Source: Caecitellus pseudoparvulus (taxonomy: Eukaryota > Bigyra: Bicosoecida). Taken from it: a stretch of DNA of 64,000 nucleotides. The stretch lies in NCBI GenBank assembly GCA_965644315.1, contig CBFFRQ010000089.1, positions 186,001 to 250,000 on the forward strand, read 5' to 3'. Shown here piece by piece: positions 22,101 through 27,625 of this stretch. The position numbers and the translations under genes are program-made. Below the pieces are notes generated by a model. That model saw only the letters and a program-made list of their open reading frames with translations, did not search any database and had not been told where the DNA came from. Within the stretch, counting starts at the first letter, position 1, and each line of letters starts with the position of its first letter.

Positions 22101-22667
22101 CACATGTGTGATCTGCCCGGCCGCATCAGACAGCCCCGCGGTGGCCCCCGTCACAGGGCCCCGGGCCGCGTGCCCCAGCATGCTGGCTGGCAGCCGCCGC
22201 AGGAAGCGGGGACGCGGCAGCCAGTGGGCGGCCAACGCACCAGGCTGGGTGGGGAGGGAAGCCAGCAAATGCTGGGCAAGTGCTCGCACCGTGGCCTCCC
22301 CCGCCGCCTCGGGCCGCGCCAGCAGGTCGCTGAGGGCGGCTAGACTGCCCAGCTCAGCGTGCCGCACAGCGGCTGTGGGCTGCGTTGCCAACGCAGCAGG
22401 TGCCTCGGGAGTCAACCCCGCTGCCAGCTCGGCACTGTGCACGAGGGAGGCGATGGCTGCCACCACCTCCTGCGTGCTGCGTTTCATGTAGGGCTCCATG
22501 TACGTGGCGGGGGGCGTCGCTTCGCCAGCGGCAGGGCCAGCAGCCCCCAGACCGCTGTAGGCCGCTTCCCCCGTGATGCGCGTGATGTACACGCCCATCT
22601 CGCCAACATCTGCCCGCCCTGCCTCTATAAGTTCCCGCAGCAGCGGGCCGCCGTCGGAATCAGCCAT
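10137..22667 (-). CDS. Giant HECT-domain E3 ubiquitin ligase with UBA and RanBP2-type zinc finger
   Basis: A single uninterrupted ORF of 4176 residues from the ATG at 22667 (MADSDGGPLLREL). The C-terminal HECT domain covers about residues 3810-4176: HSSRKNLFNVRFEDFD, LDWGGLFNEMMTE, FDEQLKVKFIRFAWGRGRLP, and the active-site strand AATCEFAVYLP. The catalytic Cys is residue 4142, 35 from the end, the usual place. Upstream are a RanBP2-type zinc finger (WACERCTFVN...CEMCEG, about 3060-3090; ubiquitin or RNA binding), a UBA-like segment (MPEELCEHTLDMF, about 2515-2550), and a probable beta-sandwich domain (about 3160-3295, ICVVFDPRC...FWGVRLTLVP). The N-terminal 2500 residues look like helical repeats broken by long Gly/Ala/Pro tracts. 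The likely role is polyubiquitin transfer from E2. The absence of introns over 12.5 kb contrasts with the kinase genes nearby. Confidence 0.9.
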   Translation of the reverse strand: MADSDGGPLLRELIEAGRADVGEMGVYITRITGEAAYSGLGAAGPAAGEATPPATYMEPYMKRSTQEVVAAIASLVHSAELAAGLTPEAPAALATQPTAAVRHAELGSLAALSDLLARPEAAGEATVRALAQHLLASLPTQPGALAAHWLPRPRFLRRLPASMLGHAARGPVTGATAGLSDAAGQITHVGVGGPSATLVFRFPQPMLFAEATLAFTAPPAGVTITLTAEGAGGDSAKRTTTWKAPERSGSDLEVTLALPAPVPTTAVEVNFKQAVWAVTGLFDVRLMVAGPTPPVNAAPLRVLCSSIMSFFLRVQSSVDDAVTSQLLDALLSLAAATGSAAGVAAFITACAFQQTSTVSRALLERAAGSVAGGVECLAPDWGPVVGWCDLDGIQSTLPPASTDRVSAMQAADALLLAVGGAHAPAIPDRATVPLPPKGSAPGFVEIPHAAEVCGETFGLLAFLLDWVLSGTDSSRVCRVLTWLGLHLLTLHVSGVDPEAVSLHVSQTCDSGSHVRDPMLRTATTAAAGLVHTLLPAASAADVPTALVGSMLRCALQGHPGGSDSPAVQRTALALATSLALPMFQVSSKAVGGVLASITAADDAASASLSTPLLGILASPTTLAAVLPVPEPTVGAATYFASPTRQGVLALTRTLTASMATATSHRNILCQYNALLAQRAAGLPTSTGNAPRTPAATPRAGSVTSSEVRREGVASASGGGMTLLPGGGGDGSGSRQGVLVALADAVHQLAQHVAGAVEQAPTVLTLKPLQVGADQLFVLLAAARVHWREPLLAWALGPALARVQVALADALRRTVPDAADAASLRSSLRQAMRLTPTHPADSGGGAGGLPAEIDTRLSSGHLSLYGHMQVGGVHVAWPADTPALWLSLHDALAWSLVRCGAVLASGPVPSPEELASLRWMARPPFVQAAADAGGDSEHGVLHGATGAWLCSGMPALQDGPALDEGWTAPHLWEQVPQGGDEEEREGVGVQGPPFTPPVEAGNEAFDLGAAPEAGGPRLAQAAEFGTTLATWATASLRMSKVMRRRRPPAPCDGAVAAACVRHGGPWLRREAAALLGAVAERGAAATKDFTPSPAMLQVASHVDYLRVKLKQHHGSDPAALRFTADAIIARAQHLLSLPPAANAAASTPAALRAQLEHLASSVAGGGGAAAAGDGDVPAPPSAPTALARADSALQRSSTAGVDSSLSLLALSVPGVTAAGLEDAFDDQSVAATSSILSGVGAFLRDGLAEGAEARLDQDAGMGGAWKPGQPPHVYVRALASLRVTLQGAGSDSRVAQPGATQEQEVVPLATVQAAHAHANARARSRLAGLRLFRAAFAACLDPCDLRAALLALRPALAGAFAYLPPHLVTVLQRTSGGAGGLSGWEGGHGATPTVQALMTALRGGGGGGGDPSAGGDDGSDAASPPGETGAGGAAAGGRADPAPAGGDGARGRPRAPPAATSGGGGGGIQHQTSTLYGDAFDDAGRVAEFDAGGGGGGGGGGPGDEAGPPTAYTAALPLGFVLRSLRQLWISSEGGAAGSMPLDAVVGGTPSGQGGLEEGRSVLSGDGELGWDGEHAHGLSLSQAHPVAGLDGASAGHLRACLLATAALLSTATARATAVWEAAAQQLVAAAEGVTQPDPADPSVFRVLHAARLVAAALHGWTLHLEPRDGVWVAGGGVLRLACCVADTRAAAQTQLALARLAPPPSPLRCLSQVLEGSTPRRAVPGFLGSAGALASYEGVVGALAGQLPARQARAIPVFPKEPLSPGEAVQGLVEAAAWVKVWFALQALGNAGETRLTAPSAEPHAPPPQSPRRSSIALRRGGGGLLPEQRPGDAGGGGSAEFAPHATLSGILALQRPVVEYLRGELATLAPAAAALFRAGEYGTDAAKAAEESMVRWKGAAAKSLAALSAAGIAPTGLVPAAKNALGAAVLTLPGDAQVALEALEVERALRRLLGALASITATSPAAGLRLASTAFASHLLSCVALPSDSSILALRCLGHILAAAGPEFVPQCLVPALRELAGGEEGGGAAAGTSPLRLPTPEHPLNLPTPDASGLVTCLLVLSGAVTTSVFADGALPRDGEGVSHDSASAALQGGHIIALGSEARALLVHVCHVSTAWRELVWCVATSQLSHLREPALQLRADAGGGDLKFPRAQAVLTRCEVAQVALQAAVGALGLLGGGTWAEGLAVGRPVSVGGGPPAFVTASGPTLFEVWAHLSGAPRPWDGLLNTEHAMAPGGCSYLTHASGGSGPPPGHARLASRGGSGGSQGGPSLGGAVTDHLTFSTASHGALQLLPPQPLLSLHLPPDNAPRLLAALQAFVALPVADFRRGSDAAGVGPALALVSTLTQLRAFALHALPLFLRQPAALRLHLAPLPPLPGAPEGGAHVEEKAASGQGGDSVDSDAAPPALLRDLLPAALRPLDAPTVLTVESLLKRRAALHQWLAGPVSAVNPPPPLQPPPAGREAAATAAVEAAVLSLTSDSTGGSSGGTLQRTASGSFCVESPHATAAAGLALATSMPEELCEHTLDMFDGNVAMARGWLEHHGAHFSAQYSARDSNLRRETSTRHGIAAARSAAAGALTDSPAASDGHHTVRPAAALELVAAVTPQGPSGRSGAARGGGGPTHPATQQAAAGGAGAGEVDGSAVYGRLGSHGGALKWVSTSVAVAHAHTLMAGYGAAGVALPPPGQVHVWPGAAVQVQGAGRVAFPATALRADPADLDSNSALRLRCPTSAVALSLPVALSAAVLAGSSSGAHRSTSTGRSLASAWQAAQAQRRGGGVAGSTRALLGRGPEAEAAAAADRDAGMWGVRGSGVLSRVFRPHSVGAALVTGAPSLPAAATVTDSSLATLYARGAILSALSAMTPEQWIQLSLERDAGGDGGGAAAQASVAQLVRLFRLVAAGTIASGNEAEVAEEEEEEGGEGGGDTAAVPDKDEGRGAGMVATPHGRVAGDSVAVAVPTVQATEQSSPTPAAFARILRGILRQEAQLARLMAGTADGAGAHSEGKGESEHGSRAPMQGALAAYLSQQQKRAEAAAAAAAAAREARATAIAEARLAFSTQPWACERCTFVNEPHSVTCEMCEGEKPEFDETRVALPPGVGGGDEGDSRPASTMSQAALGPVTRALVDECIPNIVGATSAGGLVAGAPRIVETLHPLPSPLSFNVKHHFPGASAICVVFDPRCALPCPPSAEHRLPPRERTIPARRGVPGVSAWISLAGKAGTMRTASESVASATSGRYVYGLHFAAAAGAGGAVPPLIVSSDTLAISVVCNETPPQGSAGMLSEFWGVRLTLVPMGAVSWLSERQVLHAPSFEFGVWLLRFLATSAPEVVSAGALHDPAIFNALAKYLCTPGLPFKERVVPIMAQLLATPNLFLLHMRDASALHLSLLTQDVYGEVQSRLEDIQTSSRAAPPPALLQLLQLCVMARRAEACVSSALRLALSVEDADPLPPAPTSMAEGRAHVPELTLGRRFKDMPLHERLVEVLDLATALRRHRRLPDVLLCKAMVVARGTPAAALRTGRGRWPFTQSEAIAAQVHMSRWSVAQDALLADWLQAKARTADVPEMHLDISQLAVSAEDARKFPGLADVDILRVRERAALIMLLNKRVESVLQYVDDTDSRGSGGGGGGGAAAGGGAPPTAGTGAGGFSPLTFDSPLVSAADAADAAAALLEGEASNSAACPAAPSTDSSTSWSLGSRLRDVSHCVFMSSKLPAVKRAIDDTVSDDSARLGVEVHMHTGKARASRAEGNVAPRTSECMFVQLATKLRTAMSLPMRPGTRSKGHGVGQTHASLFGYTATGTVSAAALADKLAPLRTKPHSSRKNLFNVRFEDFDARGRTVRQAGLDWGGLFNEMMTEAVADLFRVDTLSLFLPATRASARLGQAGTFVPNPALTSPYDLALFEMVGVLMGIAVRMNKPQPFPLASIVWRCILGLTPSPTDLEAADEAAVSALRQRLAATVGGSDEELAALGDTAWEAVSVDGTRVPLQAPPGMTTPTGGVPPTPAAVRAHATACLAFRLREFEPACAAMQRGLDALLPMRVLRTFTPAELSFLVQGEATIDVDRLRSHTKYAGQYNSNHPVVKRFWRVLGSFDEQLKVKFIRFAWGRGRLPPPGQWPDSLKFKLGEWRRTGQDPDKALMIAATCEFAVYLPTYSTDAVMRERMTLALSSVEFGTFDRA

Positions 22668-22903
22668 TTCCCAGCGGAGGTGTGACAAGTGCACTGCACC
22701 ACCACGCCGTGGGGGAGGGGTGCCCCGCTACGCACCTGTGCACGCACTCTGACGTGCCAGATCACACCTTCACATGAATTTCATGCCGTGTATTGGATTC
22801 TTCAGCACGGCAGCAGGTGTGGGTCGTTGTGCCTGCTCACAGCAAAAACCTGTGCCAGCCAGTGGTTCTGACCACCCCCATTCACCCCCCCCCCCCCCCA
22901 CCT
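22668..22903. other. Short intergenic region with a 15-nt poly-C run
   Basis: 236 nt between the HECT start and the B1 stop. It includes C15 at 22885-22899, immediately beside the left boundary of the tandem duplication. The matching position in unit 2 (near 25258-25268) also has C-runs. Confidence 0.6.
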
Positions 22904-24880
22904 TCATCCTCTCACACGCCCCGCACGCAGCAGCACCATGTCCCGACGATGCCCCCACACACGCCCCCCCGCCCACTCCAGCACCTCCCCACAGTCCACA
23001 AACGCAGGCGGAAACGCACCCGCCACCACCTCCCCATGCCGCCGCCCATGCAAACGCACCAGCGCCAACAGCACCGCAGCGACAGGGCGCGACAAATCAC
23101 GACCCGTCACACTGCCCACTGTGTCCTCATACCGCTGCACAGACTGTGCCAGGCACGGAAAGGCCGTCATGCGCTCCCGCTCGCACTGCTTCAGGTTGCT
23201 GGCCAGGCGTGCGCTCCACACCTGCCGCAGCGCCCACACGACATGCTGCGCACAGAGGGCCCCCCACGTGAGGCCGGGAGGGGGGGGGCGGTACCGCACA
23301 TCACCCCCCTCACGCATGGCACGTGCCACCTCCAGGCCCTGCGCGTACTTGGCCGTGTCCCCCGCCACACCCAGGTCCACCACCCCAGCCTCCGCAGCCT
23401 CAGACACATCCACCAGGTCCCACCGGTGCAGGCAGGACCAAACAGCGGCAGGGACATCCGGCAAGTGTGCGTCACTACCAGGCAGACTGCGCAGACGGGC
23501 ACAGGCCCGCGCAGCCACCTCCCCAGCAGCCAGCAAACGCACCAGGCCGTCCACGCAACGCAGCAGCTGGGGACTGCTGCGCACCAGGCGAGGCACGACC
23601 ATGGGCATGCCCGCGATGTGCTGCGGGGGGATGTGGATGCCGGGAGGCGCAGTGGGCTGCCCCAGCAGCAGCTCCACGCAGCTGCCGCGTAATACGGCGC
23701 CCTCCCCCCGCGGCGGCGACACCGCCGCCTTCCACACCTCCATGCCCCCCAACGTGGCGGGAAACGCCCCCACCAGCATGCCCAGCACACGCACCGCATC
23801 CGCACGCAGCGCAGCCAGCGCCGCGGCCCGCACTGCACCAGGCCGCCGACCAGGCGTCACAGGCGACCACGCCGCCGTCAGCAGCGCCCGTGTCACATGT
23901 GCGGCGTCACCCTCCACGGCGCTCTCCATAGCATCCCGGAACAGCCGCCCGCCCTTGGCCTCCCAGTCCAGCGCCTGCCCCTGCCCTGTGGCGGTCGTGA
24001 ACACCTCCAACGCAGGCAGGTGTCCGTGCAGCGCAGCGAAGCACAGCACGTGTCGGTGACTCACATCGCTGCCCATGGAGAGGCACTTGTGGATGCTCAA
24101 GTGCAGCTGGGCGCACGCACGGAGCAGGAACTCCAAAGCACCTGAATCACCTGTCTCTGCTGCGCGCTGCAGGAGCACCAAGTGCAGCTGAGTGCTGCCA
24201 AACCAGTATGCTCGTGCAGGCGTGTCCAGCACGTGCTCGATGCAGTCAAACGGCTCAAACACTTCGAACAGACGCTCCCTGCCCTGCGCCAGGCGCAGCA
24301 AGGCAAAGATCACCTCTTCACTGCCACTGTCCAGCGCCAACGCAGGCACCTCCACACGCATGGACATGTGCAGGCTGACATCGCACCCGCGCGGAATTTG
24401 ACACGGCAACGCAGTCAACCACGCCAGGGAACGCAGCGCACCCCCCCGCACCGCAGCCTGCAGTCCGTGGTTCACCATGCAGTATGAGGAGAAGGGTGTA
24501 GCTCGCGAGTACCACGCCTCCCACCCTTCTGCTTTTGCGTTCCACCGTGCGTTGTCAAGTACTGCAGCCTGCACCTGCTGCGGCGTTGGTGTCACGTCCG
24601 TGACCAACGCAGCACCTGCTCGTGACAGCAACAGGGCCTGGGCGGCGCGAGGCTGGTCGGCCTCCAACGCAGCGTAGAAGGCCGCCTTCACGGGACAGGC
24701 CTCAGGGATGCAGTAGGGATGATAAATGTTCACGCTGGGGGGTGGAGTGGGAGGTGTGAAGGGTGTCACACTTCGCCACGCCTGTGCCAGAGCGTCCAGG
24801 TCTCCAGCCACTGCTGCGCGAGTCAGTGCAGCCTGCACCTTGTCGTCAGCATGCGTCTCCACATGCTCCGAAGCTGCCAT
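22904..24880 (-). CDS. Ankyrin-like protein B1 with conserved C-terminal WxxRR tail
   Basis: 658 residues from the ATG at 24880 (MAASEHVETHADD). An open stretch continues 32 codons upstream, but only from a GTG. The protein is a chain of ankyrin-like helical pairs, for example LQAAVRGGALRSLAWLTALP, QRAAETGDSGALEFLLRACA and HVLCFAALHGHLPALEVF. It is the near-identical tandem copy of B2 (25277-27253): residues about 280-658 differ at only about a dozen positions, whereas about 49-58, 116-137, 165-175 and 225-252 are almost wholly different. The C-terminus RVWGHRRDMVLLRAGRVRG carries the W-x2-RR-x3-LL-R signature shared along this array. There is no signal peptide or membrane segment. The function is unknown; a protein-binding scaffold is the usual role of ankyrin repeats. 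Confidence 0.75.
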   Translation of the reverse strand: MAASEHVETHADDKVQAALTRAAVAGDLDALAQAWRSVTPFTPPTPPPSVNIYHPYCIPEACPVKAAFYAALEADQPRAAQALLLSRAGAALVTDVTPTPQQVQAAVLDNARWNAKAEGWEAWYSRATPFSSYCMVNHGLQAAVRGGALRSLAWLTALPCQIPRGCDVSLHMSMRVEVPALALDSGSEEVIFALLRLAQGRERLFEVFEPFDCIEHVLDTPARAYWFGSTQLHLVLLQRAAETGDSGALEFLLRACAQLHLSIHKCLSMGSDVSHRHVLCFAALHGHLPALEVFTTATGQGQALDWEAKGGRLFRDAMESAVEGDAAHVTRALLTAAWSPVTPGRRPGAVRAAALAALRADAVRVLGMLVGAFPATLGGMEVWKAAVSPPRGEGAVLRGSCVELLLGQPTAPPGIHIPPQHIAGMPMVVPRLVRSSPQLLRCVDGLVRLLAAGEVAARACARLRSLPGSDAHLPDVPAAVWSCLHRWDLVDVSEAAEAGVVDLGVAGDTAKYAQGLEVARAMREGGDVRYRPPPPGLTWGALCAQHVVWALRQVWSARLASNLKQCERERMTAFPCLAQSVQRYEDTVGSVTGRDLSRPVAAVLLALVRLHGRRHGEVVAGAFPPAFVDCGEVLEWAGGRVWGHRRDMVLLRAGRVRG

Positions 24881-25148
24881 GGTGTGATTGAGGCCCGGGA
24901 GTGCTGCCCTTCGCTCTGGGCAGTGCAAGGCGTGGTGCTGGGGTGCGTTCAATTTCCGCTGCCAAGCGCGGTGCACACGGCGCCCTGCGCTGTCCCAGGC
25001 GGAAGTGCAGTGCTCCGAATGGCACAGACGCTACGTGTACTGCACAACGACTGCGTGAAGTAGTTTGTGCCTTGGATTGTGCTGGTGCAGCAACCTGGCT
25101 TCTCGCGCAACCGCCTTCCCCAAGAGCGCTGCAAGCTCTCCGCGGTCG

Positions 25149-25244
25149 CTACCGCTTGCCACGTTGCTCCTGGCGGCAGCAGAAGACTGCCCGGCGCAGG
25201 ATCCAGTTGCCTGTGCCCAGAATGCGCTGTGCACGATCTGGACT
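25149..25244 (-). pseudogene. Relic of the 3' end of gene C (31 codons plus stop)
   Basis: On the minus strand this reads SPDRAQRILGTGNWILRRA followed by a near-identical remainder and a stop. This matches the last 31 codons of the intact gene at 27527-29410, with two changes near the end (AVF for AAI) and TAG in place of TGA. No further homology to that gene exists upstream of 25250. It was carried along by the tandem duplication, and it marks the breakpoint. Confidence 0.8.
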
Positions 25245-25261
25245 CGTAGACGAAGGCCCCC

Positions 25262-27625
25262 CTTTCCCCCCCACCTTCATCCTCTCACACGCCCAGCACG
25301 CAGCAGCACCATGTCCCGACGATGCCCCCACACACGCCCCCCCGCCCACTGCACCACGTCAGCCGAGTCCACAAACGCAGGCGGAAACGCACCCGCCACC
25401 ACCTCCCCATGCCGCCGCCCATGCAAACGCACCAGCGCCAACAGCACCGCAGCGACAGGACGCGACAAATCACGACCCGTCACGCTGCCCACTGTGTCTT
25501 CATACCGCTGCACGGGCTGTGCCAGGCACGGAAAGGCCGTCATGCGCTCCCGCTCGCACTGCTTCAGGTTGCTGGCCAGGCGTGCGCTCCACACCTGCCG
25601 CAGCGCCCACACGACATGCTGGGCACAGAGGGCCCCCCACGTGAGGCCGGGAGGGGGGGGGCGGTACCGCACATCACCCCCCTCACGCATGGCACGTGCC
25701 ATCTCCAGGCCCTGCGCGTACTTGGCCGTGTCCCCCGCCACACCCAGGTCCACCACCCCAGACTCCGCAGCCTCAGACACATCCACCAGATCCCACCGGT
25801 GCAGGCAGGACCAAGCAGCGGCAGGGACATCCGGCAAGTGTGCGTCACTACCAGGCAGACTGCGCAGACGGGCACAGGCCTGCGCAGCCACCTCCCCAGC
25901 AGCCAGCAAACGCACCAGGCCGTCCACGCAACGCAGCAGCTGGGGACTGCTGCGCACCAGGCGAGGCACGACCATGGGCATGCCCGCGATGTGCTGCGGG
26001 GGGATGTGGATGCCGGGAGGCGCAGTGGGCTGCCCCAGCAGCAGCTCCACGCAGCTGCCGCGTAATACGGCGCCCTCCCCCCGCGGCGGCGACACCGCCG
26101 CCTTCCACACCTCCATGTCCCCCAACGTGGCGGGAAACGCCCCCACCAGCATGCCCAGCACACGCACCGCATCCACGCGCAACGCAGCCAGCGCCGCGGC
26201 CCGCACTGCACCAGGCCGCCGACCAGGCGTCACAGGCGACCACGCCGCCGTCAACAACGCCCGTGCCACATGTGCGGCGTCACCCTCCACGGCGCTCTCC
26301 ATAGCATCCCGGAACAGCCGCCCGCCCTTCGCCTCCCAGTCCAGCGCCTGCCCCTGCCCTGTGGCGGTCGTGAACACCTCCAGCGCAGGCAGGTGTCCGT
26401 GCAGCGCGGCGAAGCACAGCACATGTCGGTGACCCACATCGCTGCCCATGGACACGCACTTGTGAATGCTCAAGTGCAGCTCGGCACACGCACGGAGCAG
26501 GAGCTGCACTGCCCACACATTTCCGGTCTCTGCAGCGCGCTGCAGAAACGCCAAGTGCAGCAAGGAGCTGCCTTGCCAGATCGCACGTGCAGGCGTGTCC
26601 AGCACGTGCTCGATGCAGTCAAACGGCTCAAACACTTCGAACAGGCGCTCCTTGCCCTGCGCCAGGCGCAGCAAGGCAAAGATCACCTCTTCACTGCCAC
26701 TCTCCAGCGCCAACGCAGGCACCTCCACACGCATATGCAGCAGCAGGCCGGCAGAGTGTCCACGCGGAATTTGACACGGCAACGCAGTCAACCACGCCAG
26801 GGAACGCAGCGCACCCCCCCGCACCGCCGCCTGCAGTCCGTTGCTGATGACGCAGTACATATTGTACGATCCGTATCGCGCAAGCCACTGTGGCCAACTA
26901 ACTGCTTGTGCGTTCCATCGTGCGTTGTCAAGCACTGCAGCCTGCACCTGCTGCGGCGTTGGCGTCACGTCTGTGACCAATGCGGCACCTGCTCGTGACA
27001 GCAACAGGGCTTGGGCGGCGCGAGGCTGGTCGGCCTCCAGCGCAGCGTAGAAGGCCGCCTTCACGGGACAGGCCTCAGTTGTGCTGTCGGGGTAGTACAC
27101 TTGCTTGTCGGGGGGTGGAGTGGGAGGTGTGAAGGGTGTCACACTTCGCCACGCCTGTGCAAGAGCGTCCAGGTCTCCAGCCACAGCTGCACGAGTCAGT
27201 GCAGCCTGCACCTTGTCGTCAGCATGCGTCTCCACATGCTCCGAAGCTGCCATGGCGTGTTTGAGGCCCGGGAGTGCTGCCCTTCGCTCTGGGCAGTGCA
27301 AGGCGTGGTGCTGGGGTGTGATCAATTTCCGCTGCCAAGCGCGGTGCACACAGCGCCCTGCGCTGTCCTAGGCTGCACTGCAGTGCTCCGAATGGCACAG
27401 ACGCTATGTGTAGGTTACAGTGACAATGTGCAGGTGTTTGTGCCTTGGATTGTGCTGGTGCAGCAACCTGCTTCCGCCTGTCCCGCAAAGACGTTCCCCA
27501 AGCGCGCTGCAAGCTGTCCGCGGTCGTCACCGCTTGCCACGTTGCTCCTGGCGGCAGCAGATGGCTGCCCGGCGCAGGATCCAGTTGCCTGTGCCCAGAA
27601 TGCGCTGTGCACGATCTGGACTCGC
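25262..27625. repeat. Tandem duplication unit 2 (about 2.37 kb)
   Basis: The second copy of the 2.37-kb unit contains gene B2, its upstream region and the genuine 3' end of gene C. Because gene C is intact only here, this is likely the parental copy and unit 1 the derivative. Confidence 0.8.
25277..27253 (-). CDS. Ankyrin-like protein B2 with conserved C-terminal WxxRR tail
   Basis: 658 residues from the ATG at 27253, the same start and length as B1. The DNA of the 3' half is almost identical to B1. The N-terminal half alternates identical framework (EACPVKAAFYAALEADQPRA, SGSEEVIFALLRLAQG, FEPFDCIEHVLDTPAR) with replaced patches: DKQVYYPDST where B1 has SVNIYHPYCI, and AIWQGSSLLHLAF where B1 has AYWFGSTQLHLVL. 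The C-terminal tail RVWGHRRDMVLLRAGRVRG is unchanged between the copies. Gene C lies just upstream, and its 3' end probably overlaps the B2 promoter. The function is unknown. Confidence 0.75.
   Translation of the reverse strand: MAASEHVETHADDKVQAALTRAAVAGDLDALAQAWRSVTPFTPPTPPPDKQVYYPDSTTEACPVKAAFYAALEADQPRAAQALLLSRAGAALVTDVTPTPQQVQAAVLDNARWNAQAVSWPQWLARYGSYNMYCVISNGLQAAVRGGALRSLAWLTALPCQIPRGHSAGLLLHMRVEVPALALESGSEEVIFALLRLAQGKERLFEVFEPFDCIEHVLDTPARAIWQGSSLLHLAFLQRAAETGNVWAVQLLLRACAELHLSIHKCVSMGSDVGHRHVLCFAALHGHLPALEVFTTATGQGQALDWEAKGGRLFRDAMESAVEGDAAHVARALLTAAWSPVTPGRRPGAVRAAALAALRVDAVRVLGMLVGAFPATLGDMEVWKAAVSPPRGEGAVLRGSCVELLLGQPTAPPGIHIPPQHIAGMPMVVPRLVRSSPQLLRCVDGLVRLLAAGEVAAQACARLRSLPGSDAHLPDVPAAAWSCLHRWDLVDVSEAAESGVVDLGVAGDTAKYAQGLEMARAMREGGDVRYRPPPPGLTWGALCAQHVVWALRQVWSARLASNLKQCERERMTAFPCLAQPVQRYEDTVGSVTGRDLSRPVAAVLLALVRLHGRRHGEVVAGAFPPAFVDSADVVQWAGGRVWGHRRDMVLLRAGRVRG

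Larger units (their letters stand above)
22887..25248. repeat. Tandem duplication unit 1 (about 2.37 kb)
   Basis: This segment matches 25262-27625 at an offset of about 2373-2378 nt. It contains gene B1, its upstream region and a relic of the 3' end of the neighbouring 627-residue gene. Similarity on the left begins in the CACCTTCATCCTCTCACACGCC stretch after a poly-C run (22885-22899). On the right it ends just past GCACGATCTGGACTCG near 25248. Confidence 0.85.

Noticed and set aside
22885-22899. Poly-C run as a possible CRISPR-like or telomeric repeat
   Set aside because: It is a simple homopolymer. No repeat-spacer structure or telomere unit is present anywhere in the window.
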